A stretch of 6,413 nt of DNA, taken from JBFWQM01 sp050249455. Its GTDB lineage: Bacteria > Pseudomonadota > Alphaproteobacteria > MPNO01 > VGEU01. A model generated the notes under the pieces. That model saw only the letters and a list, made by a program, of their open reading frames with translations. It did not search any database and was not told the origin of the DNA. The DNA is taken from assembly GCA_050249455.1 (NCBI GenBank), contig JBFWQM010000278.1, positions 1-6,413 on the forward strand, read 5' to 3'. This document shows, piece by piece, positions 1 to 5,520 of the stretch. The translations under genes and the position numbers were made by a program. Position 1 is the first letter of the stretch. The number at the start of each line of letters is the position of its first letter.

Positions 1-218
1 TCCTCGCCGGGGATCGCCAGGCGGGCCGCGATCAGCCGCGCCCGCTCCGCCTTGCGCCAGCGCTGCACGTCGGCGCGCTGCTGCGGATCCACCAGCCCGC
101 CATAGGCCGGGTCGACCTCGTGCATCAGGCAGGGCGGCGAGGCATAGGTCTCGCGGCCGTCGTCGTCGGGATCGCCCACGCGCAAAATCCTCGGTTCGCC
201 GTCCGGAAGAACAGGCAT
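1..218 (-). CDS. Probable 5-formyltetrahydrofolate cyclo-ligase, N-terminal part (cut by left window edge)
   Basis: Reading the minus strand from the ATG at 218 gives 72 uninterrupted codons that run off the left edge. The segment WRKAERARLIAARLAIP (residues 54-70) resembles the first helix of 5-formyltetrahydrofolate cyclo-ligases, where an early Lys and a following Arg-rich helix contribute to ATP binding. That enzyme converts 5-formyl-THF to 5,10-methenyl-THF with ATP in the cytoplasm. About 50 residues precede this helix, including YASPPCLMHEVDPAYGGL (25-42). As I recall, several alphaproteobacterial members carry a similar extension, whereas typical enzymes start almost at the helix. The start is supported by an AGGA Shine-Dalgarno (minus strand, 226-229) 7 nt upstream. 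The gene is divergent from puuE, and folate one-carbon units link loosely to purine metabolism. The ATP-binding and catalytic C-terminal motifs lie outside the window, so the call rests on the N-terminus only. Confidence 0.62.
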   Translation of the reverse strand, partial: MPVLPDGEPRILRVGDPDDDGRETYASPPCLMHEVDPAYGGLVDPQQRADVQRWRKAERARLIAARLAIPGE

Positions 219-333
219 CGTCGAATCCTATTTAGAGGCCGTGGCCGCGCCGGGCAACCGGGGCGAAGGCGAACCGCGCTGGCGCGCCGGCCGCGGACGC
301 GCCAATCTTGTCGCGGCAGCTTCCGGAGGACCG
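219..333. other. Divergent intergenic region between the cyclo-ligase-like gene and puuE
   Basis: This gap must carry the 5' signals of both divergent genes. The only A/T-rich patch is 221-236. It includes the minus-strand Shine-Dalgarno but lies too close to that start codon to be its -10 box. I see no convincing sigma-70 boxes and no sigma-54 motif here. A 7-bp inverted repeat, TGGCGCG (280-286) with CGCGCCA (298-304), could form a GC-rich hairpin in the puuE leader. Such a repeat is not surprising by chance at this base composition. A GTG at 241 in the puuE frame is probably not used, because the family N-terminus begins at 334. Confidence 0.4.
325..330 (+). promoter_or_regulatory. puuE ribosome binding site that fixes the start at 334
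   Basis: GGAGGA lies 3 nt before the ATG at 334, a strong but closely spaced Shine-Dalgarno. It decides the start in favour of ATG 334 over the in-frame GTG at 241. The 31 codons between the two starts encode Gly/Arg/Ala-rich sequence unlike the family. Confidence 0.75.
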
Positions 334-1251
334 ATGAGCTATCCGCGCGACATGATCGGCTACGGCCGCGACGTGCCCGACGCCAAATGGCCCGGCGGCG
401 CGCGCATCGCCGTCCAGTTCGTGATCAATTACGAGGAGGGCGGCGAGAACTGCATCCTGCACGGCGATGCGGCCTCCGAGGCCTTCCTGTCGGAGATCGT
501 CGGGGCGGCGGCGCTGCCGGGCGTTCGCCACGTCAACATGGAGAGCCTCTACGAATACGGCAGCCGCGCCGGGTTCTGGCGGCTGCACCGGCTATTCGCG
601 GCGCGCGGGCTGCCGGTCACCGTGTTCGCCGTCGCGATGGCGATGGAGCGCAACCCCGAGGCGGTCGTCGCGATGGTCGAATCCGATTGGGAGATCGCGA
701 GCCACGGCTGGCGCTGGATCGACTACCAATACGTCGGCATCGAGGCGGAGCGCGCGCACATGCGCCGCGCCATCGAGATCCAGACCCGGATGACCGGGCG
801 GCGGCCGGAGGGCTGGTACACCGGGCGCGCCAGCCCGAACAGCCGCCGGCTGGCGGTGGACGACGGCGGCTTCCTGTATGACGCCGACAGCTACGCCGAC
901 GACCTGCCCTACTGGGACACCGCCCACGGCCGGCCGCATCTGGTAGTCCCCTACACGCTCGACGCTAACGACATGCGCTTCGCCACCGCCCAGGGGTTCA
1001 ATTCGGGCGACCAGTTCTTCGCGTACCTGCGCGACACCTTCGACACGTTGTACGCGGAGGGCGCCGACCGGCCGCGCATGATGTCGGTCGGGCTGCACTG
1101 CCGGCTGGTCGGGCGGCCGGGGCGCACCGCCGCGCTCGCCCGCTTCCTCGACCACATCGCGGCCAGGGAAAAGGTATGGGTGTGCCGGCGTATCGACATC
1201 GCCCGTCACTGGCATGCCACCCACCCGCCGGACCGTGACCGCGGCAACTGA
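334..1251 (+). CDS. puuE: Allantoinase PuuE, polysaccharide-deacetylase (NodB) fold
   Basis: The predicted product (305 aa, cytoplasmic, no signal peptide) opens the hydantoin ring of allantoin to give allantoate, late in purine breakdown. The whole protein matches the PuuE pattern I know: the N-terminal YPRDMIGYGRDVPDAKWP (3-20), NYEEGGENC (32-40), MESLYEYGSRAGFWR (69-83), IASHGWRWIDYQ (121-132), WYTGRASPNSRRL (161-173), LVVPYTLDANDMRF (203-216) and GLHCRLVGRPGR (253-264). Length equals the family norm (about 300-310 aa). PuuE enzymes are analogues of classical dihydroorotase-like allantoinases, recruited from metal-dependent deacetylases. Consistent with this, the usual TFDD metal motif is replaced by NYEEG. 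The upstream neighbour is divergent, and a 222-nt gap with its own promoter separates puuE from the transporter/xdh operon, so it is probably a separate transcript. A related carbohydrate or other amide hydrolase is possible but much less likely. Confidence 0.92.
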   Translation: MSYPRDMIGYGRDVPDAKWPGGARIAVQFVINYEEGGENCILHGDAASEAFLSEIVGAAALPGVRHVNMESLYEYGSRAGFWRLHRLFAARGLPVTVFAVAMAMERNPEAVVAMVESDWEIASHGWRWIDYQYVGIEAERAHMRRAIEIQTRMTGRRPEGWYTGRASPNSRRLAVDDGGFLYDADSYADDLPYWDTAHGRPHLVVPYTLDANDMRFATAQGFNSGDQFFAYLRDTFDTLYAEGADRPRMMSVGLHCRLVGRPGRTAALARFLDHIAAREKVWVCRRIDIARHWHATHPPDRDRGN

Positions 1252-1263
1252 ACGCAGATCGGT

Positions 1264-1290
1264 CGAATTGCCTAATCAGCAGGCAATCCG
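1264..1290. repeat. 27-nt imperfect dyad upstream of the sigma-54 promoter, possible activator site
   Basis: CGAATTGCCT (1264-1273) and AGGCAATCCG (1281-1290) are inverted repeats with 9 of 10 positions paired and a 7-nt spacer. The inner 7 bp on each side, ATTGCCT and AGGCAAT, are perfect. The dyad starts 12 nt after the puuE stop codon. Its centre is about 111 nt upstream of the predicted start of the sigma-54 promoter, a typical distance for an enhancer-binding-protein site. It could instead be a stem-loop at the 3' end of the puuE mRNA. It lacks the T-run of an intrinsic terminator. The arms do not match the enteric NtrC consensus (TGCAC...GTGCA), so the binding protein is unknown. Confidence 0.5.
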
Positions 1291-1302
1291 GCGCGCGCGC
1301 CG
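1289..1302. repeat. Perfect 14-bp CG-alternating palindrome
   Basis: CGGCGCGCGCGCCG reads the same on both strands and contains a run of alternating C and G. It abuts the 3' arm of the dyad at 1264-1290, overlapping it by 2 nt. Alternating CG runs can adopt left-handed DNA or cruciforms under supercoiling. At about 70% GC it may simply be compositional, and no function can be assigned. Confidence 0.35.
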
Positions 1303-1360
1303 ATGGACGCGGAACCGCCGCCGCGGTAAGGATTCCCACGACAGCGCCGCCTCCGGCCGA

Positions 1361-1377
1361 TTGGCATCCGGCTTGCA
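1361..1377 (+). promoter_or_regulatory. Sigma-54 (RpoN) -24/-12 promoter of the transporter-xdh operon
   Basis: TTGGCATCCGGCTTGCA matches the known RpoN consensus YTGGCACG-N4-TTGCW at all strongly conserved positions: GG of the -24 element at 1363-1364, GC of the -12 element at 1375-1376, and the exact spacing. The deviations are T for C and C for G at the end of the -24 box, which are common. Placing the -12 C at 1376 predicts transcription starting near 1388 and an 86-nt leader before the binding-protein ATG. RpoN promoters need an ATP-driven activator and commonly serve nitrogen assimilation, which fits purine catabolism downstream. No upstream sigma-70 boxes compete in the same gap. Confidence 0.72.
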
Positions 1378-1473
1378 AGCTTGCTCCTTCGGTCCGGCGC
1401 AACCGTCCCCGCGCGTCGCGATGGTGTTCGTAGTCCGAGCCGTTCCCCTCACCTGAGACCGGAGACTTCGTCC

Positions 1474-2478
1474 ATGAAAAGATACCTGCTCGCGGCAGCG
1501 GCAATGCTCGCGCTGGCCGCGCCGGCGGCTGCGCAGACCGAGGTCAAGTTCGCCCTCGACTGGAAGTTCGAGGGCCCGGCCGCGCCGTTCCTGATCGCCG
1601 TGGACAAGGGATACTTCAAGGACGAAGGGTTGAACGTCGCGATCGACACCGGGCAGGGCTCCGTGCAGGGCATCACCCGGGTGGCCAGCGGCACCTACCC
1701 GTTCGGCTTCGCCGACATCAACTCGCTGATCAAGTTCCGCGACCAGAACCCGGACAAGCCGGTGACGGCGATCCTGATGTTCTATGACGTGCCGCCGTTC
1801 GCGATCGTGACCCTGGCCAAGACCGGCATCAACGCGCCGAAGGACCTGGAGGGCCGCGTGCTGGGCGCCCCGGCGCCCGACGGCGCGTTCGCCCAGTGGA
1901 AGGCGTTCGTGCACGAGAACAAGATCATGGCCGACAAGGTCAACATCAAGAACGTCGGCTTCCCGGTGCGCGAGCCGATGCTGGCCGCCGGCGAGGTGGA
2001 CGCGATCACCGGCTTCTCGTTCTCGTCCTACTTCAACCTCAAGGCCAAGGGCGTGGCCGACAAGGACATCAAGGTCCTGCTGATGTCCGACCACGGCCTG
2101 GTGCTCTACGGCAACGCGGTGCTGGTGAACCCCGACTACGCCAAGGCCAACCCGAAGGCGGTCCGCGGCCTGGTGAAGGCGATCATCAGGGGCACCCAGG
2201 ACACCATCAAGGATCCGGCCGCCGCGGTGAAGGCGGTGATGAAGCGCAACGAGATCGGCGACGAACAGGTCGAGCTCGACCGGCTCAAGATGGCGATCAA
2301 GGACAACATCGCGACCCCGTGGGTGAAGGCGAACGGCTTCGGCGGCGTCGACATGGCGCGGATGGCGAAGTCGATCGACCAGCTCGCGCTGACGTTCGAC
2401 TTCAAGTCCAAGCCCAAGGCCGAGGACAATTTCGACCCGCAGTACTTGCCGCCCAAGGCGGAGCGGATGCTGCCGTAG
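1474..2478 (+). CDS. ABC transporter periplasmic substrate-binding protein, NMT1/THI5 (NitT/TauT) class
   Basis: This is a predicted 334-aa exported protein that captures the substrate in the periplasm for the ATPase and permease encoded next. Residues 1-20 form a classic Sec signal peptide (KR, hydrophobic core, AAPAAA with predicted cleavage before Q21). There is no lipobox cysteine. The mature protein opens with the family's first strand and helix, VKFALDWKF (24-32) and IAVDKGYFKDEGLNV (41-55). It continues with a Gly/Ser-rich ligand loop, TGQGSVQGITRVASG (59-73), and the domain-crossing REPMLAAGEVDAITGF (166-181). GGAGA (1461-1465) lies 8 nt before the ATG and supports this start; an upstream in-frame ATG (1381) would add 31 unlikely residues. 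Relatives bind nitrate, taurine, sulfonates or pyrimidine precursors. Location beside xdhAB and puuE argues here for a purine or ureide, but this is inferred. Codon choice is strongly biased (nearly all Lys as AAG), fitting high expression. Confidence 0.88.
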   Translation: MKRYLLAAAAMLALAAPAAAQTEVKFALDWKFEGPAAPFLIAVDKGYFKDEGLNVAIDTGQGSVQGITRVASGTYPFGFADINSLIKFRDQNPDKPVTAILMFYDVPPFAIVTLAKTGINAPKDLEGRVLGAPAPDGAFAQWKAFVHENKIMADKVNIKNVGFPVREPMLAAGEVDAITGFSFSSYFNLKAKGVADKDIKVLLMSDHGLVLYGNAVLVNPDYAKANPKAVRGLVKAIIRGTQDTIKDPAAAVKAVMKRNEIGDEQVELDRLKMAIKDNIATPWVKANGFGGVDMARMAKSIDQLALTFDFKSKPKAEDNFDPQYLPPKAERMLP

Positions 2479-2505
2479 CGGCGGCGGCGAACGTCGGTTT
2501 CGGCC

Positions 2506-3294
2506 ATGGCGTCCTTCGTCGAGATCGACGACGTCGCGCTGACCTACCAGGGCGCCCAGGGCGGCGTGCTCGCCCTCCAGGGAACCACCCTGCGCGTCGG
2601 GGAGGGCGAGTTCGCCGCCGTGGTCGGGCCGTCCGGCTGCGGCAAGTCCACCCTGATGAAGCTGGTCACCGGGCTGGTGCGGCCGCAGAAGGGCGCGGTC
2701 GTCGTCGCGGGCAGCGAGGTCAACGGGCCGCTCAAGATCGCCGGCATGGCGTTCCAGAACCCGACCCTGCTGCCGTGGCGCCGGACGATCGACAACGTGC
2801 TGCTGCCGATGGAGATCGTCGAGCCGCACCGCGGCCGCTTCCGCGCCGAGCGGGCGCGCTACAGGGAAATGGCGGAGGCGCTGCTGGCCACGGTCGGGCT
2901 CGCCGGCTTCGGCGAGCGCTACCCGTGGGAGCTGTCGGGCGGCATGCAGCAGCGGGCGTCCCTGTGCCGGGCGCTGATCCACCAGCCGGCGCTGCTGATG
3001 CTCGACGAGCCGTTCGCCGCGCTCGACGCCTTCACCCGCGAGGAGCTGTGGTGCGTGCTGCGCGATTTGTGGCAACAGCACCGCTTCACCGTCATCCTGG
3101 TGACCCACGACCTGCGCGAGGCGGTGTTCCTGGCCGACACCATCCACGTCATGAGCGCGCGGCCGGGCAGGATCGTCGAGACCCGCCGCATCGACATCCC
3201 GCGCCCGCGCGAGCTCGACGTGTGCTACCGCCCCGAGTTCGTGCAGATCGTCCAGGAGCTGCGCGACCGGATCGCCACGGTGCGCCGCCAGTGA
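2506..3294 (+). CDS. ABC transporter ATP-binding protein (SsuB/TauB/NitD-type)
   Basis: The 262-aa cytoplasmic ATPase energises import of the ligand held by the preceding binding protein. All nucleotide-binding motifs are intact: Walker A GPSGCGKST (41-49), Q-loop in MAFQNPTLLPW (81-91), signature LSGGMQQR (143-150), Walker B LLMLDEP (163-169), D-loop AALD (171-174) and switch His in VTHD (H201). The tail MSARPGRIVE (216-225) is typical of the nitrate/sulfonate/taurine importer group. The gene begins 27 nt after the binding-protein stop with no strong Shine-Dalgarno, so its translation may depend partly on upstream ribosomes. Its stop overlaps the permease start. Length is normal for the family. 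ATPase sequence does not identify the substrate. Confidence 0.93.
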   Translation: MASFVEIDDVALTYQGAQGGVLALQGTTLRVGEGEFAAVVGPSGCGKSTLMKLVTGLVRPQKGAVVVAGSEVNGPLKIAGMAFQNPTLLPWRRTIDNVLLPMEIVEPHRGRFRAERARYREMAEALLATVGLAGFGERYPWELSGGMQQRASLCRALIHQPALLMLDEPFAALDAFTREELWCVLRDLWQQHRFTVILVTHDLREAVFLADTIHVMSARPGRIVETRRIDIPRPRELDVCYRPEFVQIVQELRDRIATVRRQ

Positions 3295-4067
3295 CCAGCC
3301 AGCGGCAATGGGAGCGCGCGTCGCCGTGGGTGTTCACCATCGGCATGTTCGTGCTGTGGGAACTGGTGTGCCGCGGCTTCGCGGTGGACGCCTTCATCCT
3401 GCCGGCGCCGAGCGCGATCCTCGACGCCTCGATCAAGTTCTGGAAGCCGATCCTGCGCAATTCCTTCGTCACCCTGTGGACGACGCTGGTCGGCTTCGGC
3501 ATCGCAGTGGTGTTCGGGATGGCGGTCGGCATCGTCGTCGGCTGGTCGCGCTTCATCTACACCGGCCTCTACCCGGTGATGATCGGCTTCAACTCGGTGC
3601 CCAAGGTCGCCGTGGTGCCGATCCTGATCCTGTGGTTCGGCATCGGCGAGGTGCCGGCGATCCTGACCGCCTTCCTGATCTCGTTCTTCCCGATCGTGGT
3701 CAACGTGGCGACCGGCATCGCCACGATGGAGCCGGAGCTGGAGGACGTCCTGCGCGCGCTGGGCGCCCGGAAGCTCGACATCATGCTCAAGGTCGGCATC
3801 CCGCGCTCGCTGCCCTACTTCTTCGGCTCGCTCAAGGTGGCGATCACGCTCGCCTTCGTCGGCGCGGTGGTGTCGGAGACGGTCGGCGCCAACGCCGGGA
3901 TCGGCCACTTGATGCTGCAGGCCGGGTCCAATTTCCAGATGCCGCTGGTGTTCGCGGGGCTTGTCGCGCTCGCGATCGAGGGTATCGTGATGTACGCGCT
4001 GTTCGCCTATGTCGAGGCGCGCTTCACCCGGTGGGCGTTCCGCTCCGGCCAGCGCGCCGCGGCGTGA
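3291..4067 (+). CDS. ABC transporter permease (SsuC/TauC-type, binding-protein-dependent importer)
   Basis: The 258-aa inner-membrane protein forms the channel of the importer, probably as a homodimer. Hydrophobic segments lie near residues 12-29, 60-84, 93-116, 120-142, 183-203 and 218-241, giving six helices as expected. The cytoplasmic EAA loop that docks on the ATPase is seen at about 151-174: E151, then A156-L157-G158 and, after the spacer, I170-P171. I chose the GTG at 3291, which overlaps the ATPase stop as GTGA. The next in-frame ATG falls inside the first membrane helix, so it cannot be the start. The overlap implies translational coupling between the two transporter subunits. No key region is missing. 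Confidence 0.92.
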   Translation: MTSQRQWERASPWVFTIGMFVLWELVCRGFAVDAFILPAPSAILDASIKFWKPILRNSFVTLWTTLVGFGIAVVFGMAVGIVVGWSRFIYTGLYPVMIGFNSVPKVAVVPILILWFGIGEVPAILTAFLISFFPIVVNVATGIATMEPELEDVLRALGARKLDIMLKVGIPRSLPYFFGSLKVAITLAFVGAVVSETVGANAGIGHLMLQAGSNFQMPLVFAGLVALAIEGIVMYALFAYVEARFTRWAFRSGQRAAA

Positions 4068-4077
4068 GGCCCGGCGC

Positions 4078-4084
4078 GAAGGGA
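4078..4084 (+). promoter_or_regulatory. xdhA ribosome binding site
   Basis: GAAGGGA lies 5 nt upstream of the ATG at 4090, inside the 22-nt gap after the permease stop. It supports that start over in-frame upstream codons, which lie inside the permease gene. Confidence 0.65.
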
Positions 4085-4089
4085 CGCGG

Positions 4090-5520
4090 ATGAGCGAGCC
4101 GGTCCGATTCCTGCTGAACGGCACGGTGCGGGAGGTCGGCGGCCTGCCGCCGACCACGACCGTGCTCGACTGGCTGCGCGAACGCGCCCGGCTGACCGGC
4201 ACCAAGGAGGGCTGCGGCGAGGGCGACTGCGGCGCCTGCACGATCGCGGTGGCGGACGCCGCGGACGGCAGGCTGCGCTGGCAGGCCGTCAACGCCTGCC
4301 TGATGATGCTGCCGCAGCTCGACGGCCGCGCGGTGCTGACGGTCGAAGGACTCGCCGCGCCGGACGGACCGCTGCACCCGGTGCAGGCGGCGCTGGTCGA
4401 GACCGACGGCACCCAATGCGGGTTCTGCACCCCCGGCTTCGCGATGAGCCTGTTCGCGTTCCAGCACGGCGGCGAGCCGGCCGACGACGGGCTGATCCAC
4501 GACGCGCTGGCCGGCAACCTGTGCCGCTGCACCGGCTACCGGCCGATCGTCGAGGCGGCGCAGCGCGTCGCCGGCAAGCCGGACGACGGCTTCGCCGAGC
4601 CCGACCTCGCGGCCGCGGTCGCGGCGCTGGGCGCGCGCGGTGACTTCTCGGCCGCCGGCCAGGCTTTCCATGTCCCCGGCAGCCTCGACGCGCTGGTCGG
4701 CCTCTACGCCGCCAACCCCGACGCGCTGCTGCTCGCCGGCGGCACCGACCTGGGGCTCCTGGTCAGCAAGGAGCGGCAGCGGCTGCCCGCGGTCATCCTG
4801 ACCGCCCGGGTGCCGGCGCTGCGCCGGCTGCGCCGCGCCGACGGCTGGCTGGAGATCGGCGCCGCGGTCACCTATGCGGAGGCCCTGCCGGAGATCGCGG
4901 CGCTATGGCCGTCGTTCGGATCGCTACTGCGCCGGCTCGGTTCGCGCCAGATCCGGAACCTCGGCACGTTCGGCGGCAACCTCGGCACCGCCTCGCCGAT
5001 CGGCGACACGCTGCCCTGCCTGCTGGCGCTCGACGCCCGCATCGTCCTGCGCTCGGCGGACGGCGTGCGCGAGGTCGCGGCCGACGACTACTTCCTGGGC
5101 TACCGCAAGACCGCGCGGGCGCCGGGCGAGCTGATCGAGGCGATCCGCCTGCCGCTGCCCGCCGCCGGCGAGGCGTTCCGCGCCTACAAGGTCTCGAAGC
5201 GCCACGACCAGGACATCTCCGCCGTGGTTGGCGCCTATCGCCTGCGCGTGGCGGACGGCACCGTCGCCGATCTCCGCACCGCCTATGGCGGCATGGCGGC
5301 GACGCCGAAGCGCGCCGCCGTCGCCGAGGCGGCGCTGCAGGGCCGGCCATGGACGACCGCTTCGCTTTCGGGGATCGACACGGCGATCGCCGCCGACTTC
5401 GCGCCGCTGTCCGACCATCGTGCCGGCGCGGCCTACCGGCAGGCGGTGGCGGCCAACCTGCTCCGCCGGCTGCAGCTCGACACCACCGGCACGGCGCCAA
5501 TCGAGGTCGCGGCGCTGTGA
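4090..5520 (+). CDS. xdhA: Xanthine dehydrogenase small subunit XdhA (two [2Fe-2S] clusters and FAD)
   Basis: This is the 476-aa electron-transfer subunit. It passes electrons from the molybdenum centre in XdhB through two iron-sulfur clusters to FAD and on to NAD+ in the cytoplasm. The N-terminal ferredoxin domain (about 4-88) has cluster ligands C42, C47, C50 (GCGEGDCGAC) and C70. The helical second cluster domain (about 89-163) has C110, C113 (TQCGFCTPGF), C145 and C147 (NLCRCTGYRP), so all eight cysteines are present. The FAD domain (about 190-357) shows LLLAGGTDLGLLVSK (213-227) and NLGTFGGNLGTASPIGDTLP (290-309). The C-terminal flavoprotein domain covers about 362-465. Length matches split bacterial XDH (about 460-480 aa). 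A paralogue acting on another N-heterocycle cannot be excluded from this subunit alone, but the xdhB and puuE context favours purines. The electron acceptor cannot be read with certainty. Confidence 0.94.
   Translation: MSEPVRFLLNGTVREVGGLPPTTTVLDWLRERARLTGTKEGCGEGDCGACTIAVADAADGRLRWQAVNACLMMLPQLDGRAVLTVEGLAAPDGPLHPVQAALVETDGTQCGFCTPGFAMSLFAFQHGGEPADDGLIHDALAGNLCRCTGYRPIVEAAQRVAGKPDDGFAEPDLAAAVAALGARGDFSAAGQAFHVPGSLDALVGLYAANPDALLLAGGTDLGLLVSKERQRLPAVILTARVPALRRLRRADGWLEIGAAVTYAEALPEIAALWPSFGSLLRRLGSRQIRNLGTFGGNLGTASPIGDTLPCLLALDARIVLRSADGVREVAADDYFLGYRKTARAPGELIEAIRLPLPAAGEAFRAYKVSKRHDQDISAVVGAYRLRVADGTVADLRTAYGGMAATPKRAAVAEAALQGRPWTTASLSGIDTAIAADFAPLSDHRAGAAYRQAVAANLLRRLQLDTTGTAPIEVAAL

Noticed and set aside
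280..304. Inverted repeat TGGCGCG/CGCGCCA in the puuE leader as an operator or attenuator
   Set aside because: Seven GC-rich pairs with an 11-nt loop are easily found by chance at this composition, and no second signal supports a role.
241..333. GTG at 241 as an alternative puuE start
   Set aside because: It adds 31 Gly/Arg-rich residues not expected in the family, while GGAGGA at 325-330 points to the ATG at 334.
1421..1456. An 11-codon mini-ORF (MVFVVRAVPLT) in the leader of the operon
   Set aside because: There is no Shine-Dalgarno before it and no attenuator-like codon run or stem after it, so nothing supports translation.
1453..1458. CTGAGA, a core motif of TPP riboswitches, upstream of an NMT1/THI5-like protein
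   Set aside because: The other conserved TPP elements are absent, and only 15 nt remain before the start codon, so the riboswitch cannot fit.
1276..3147. A 623-codon open frame on the minus strand across the binding-protein and ATPase genes
   Set aside because: It is antisense to two genes with clear families and motifs. Its translation is His/Arg/Gly/Val-rich low-complexity sequence, the usual shadow of high-GC coding DNA.
1896..3290. Upstream extension of the permease frame through the binding-protein and ATPase genes
   Set aside because: The frame is open by chance. The real protein begins at the GTG at 3291, and the upstream translation is Gly/Arg-rich noise overlapping two real genes.
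3225..4532. A 435-codon open frame on the minus strand across the permease and xdhA
   Set aside because: Composition is Arg/His/Asp-rich without any recognisable domain, and it is opposite well-supported genes.
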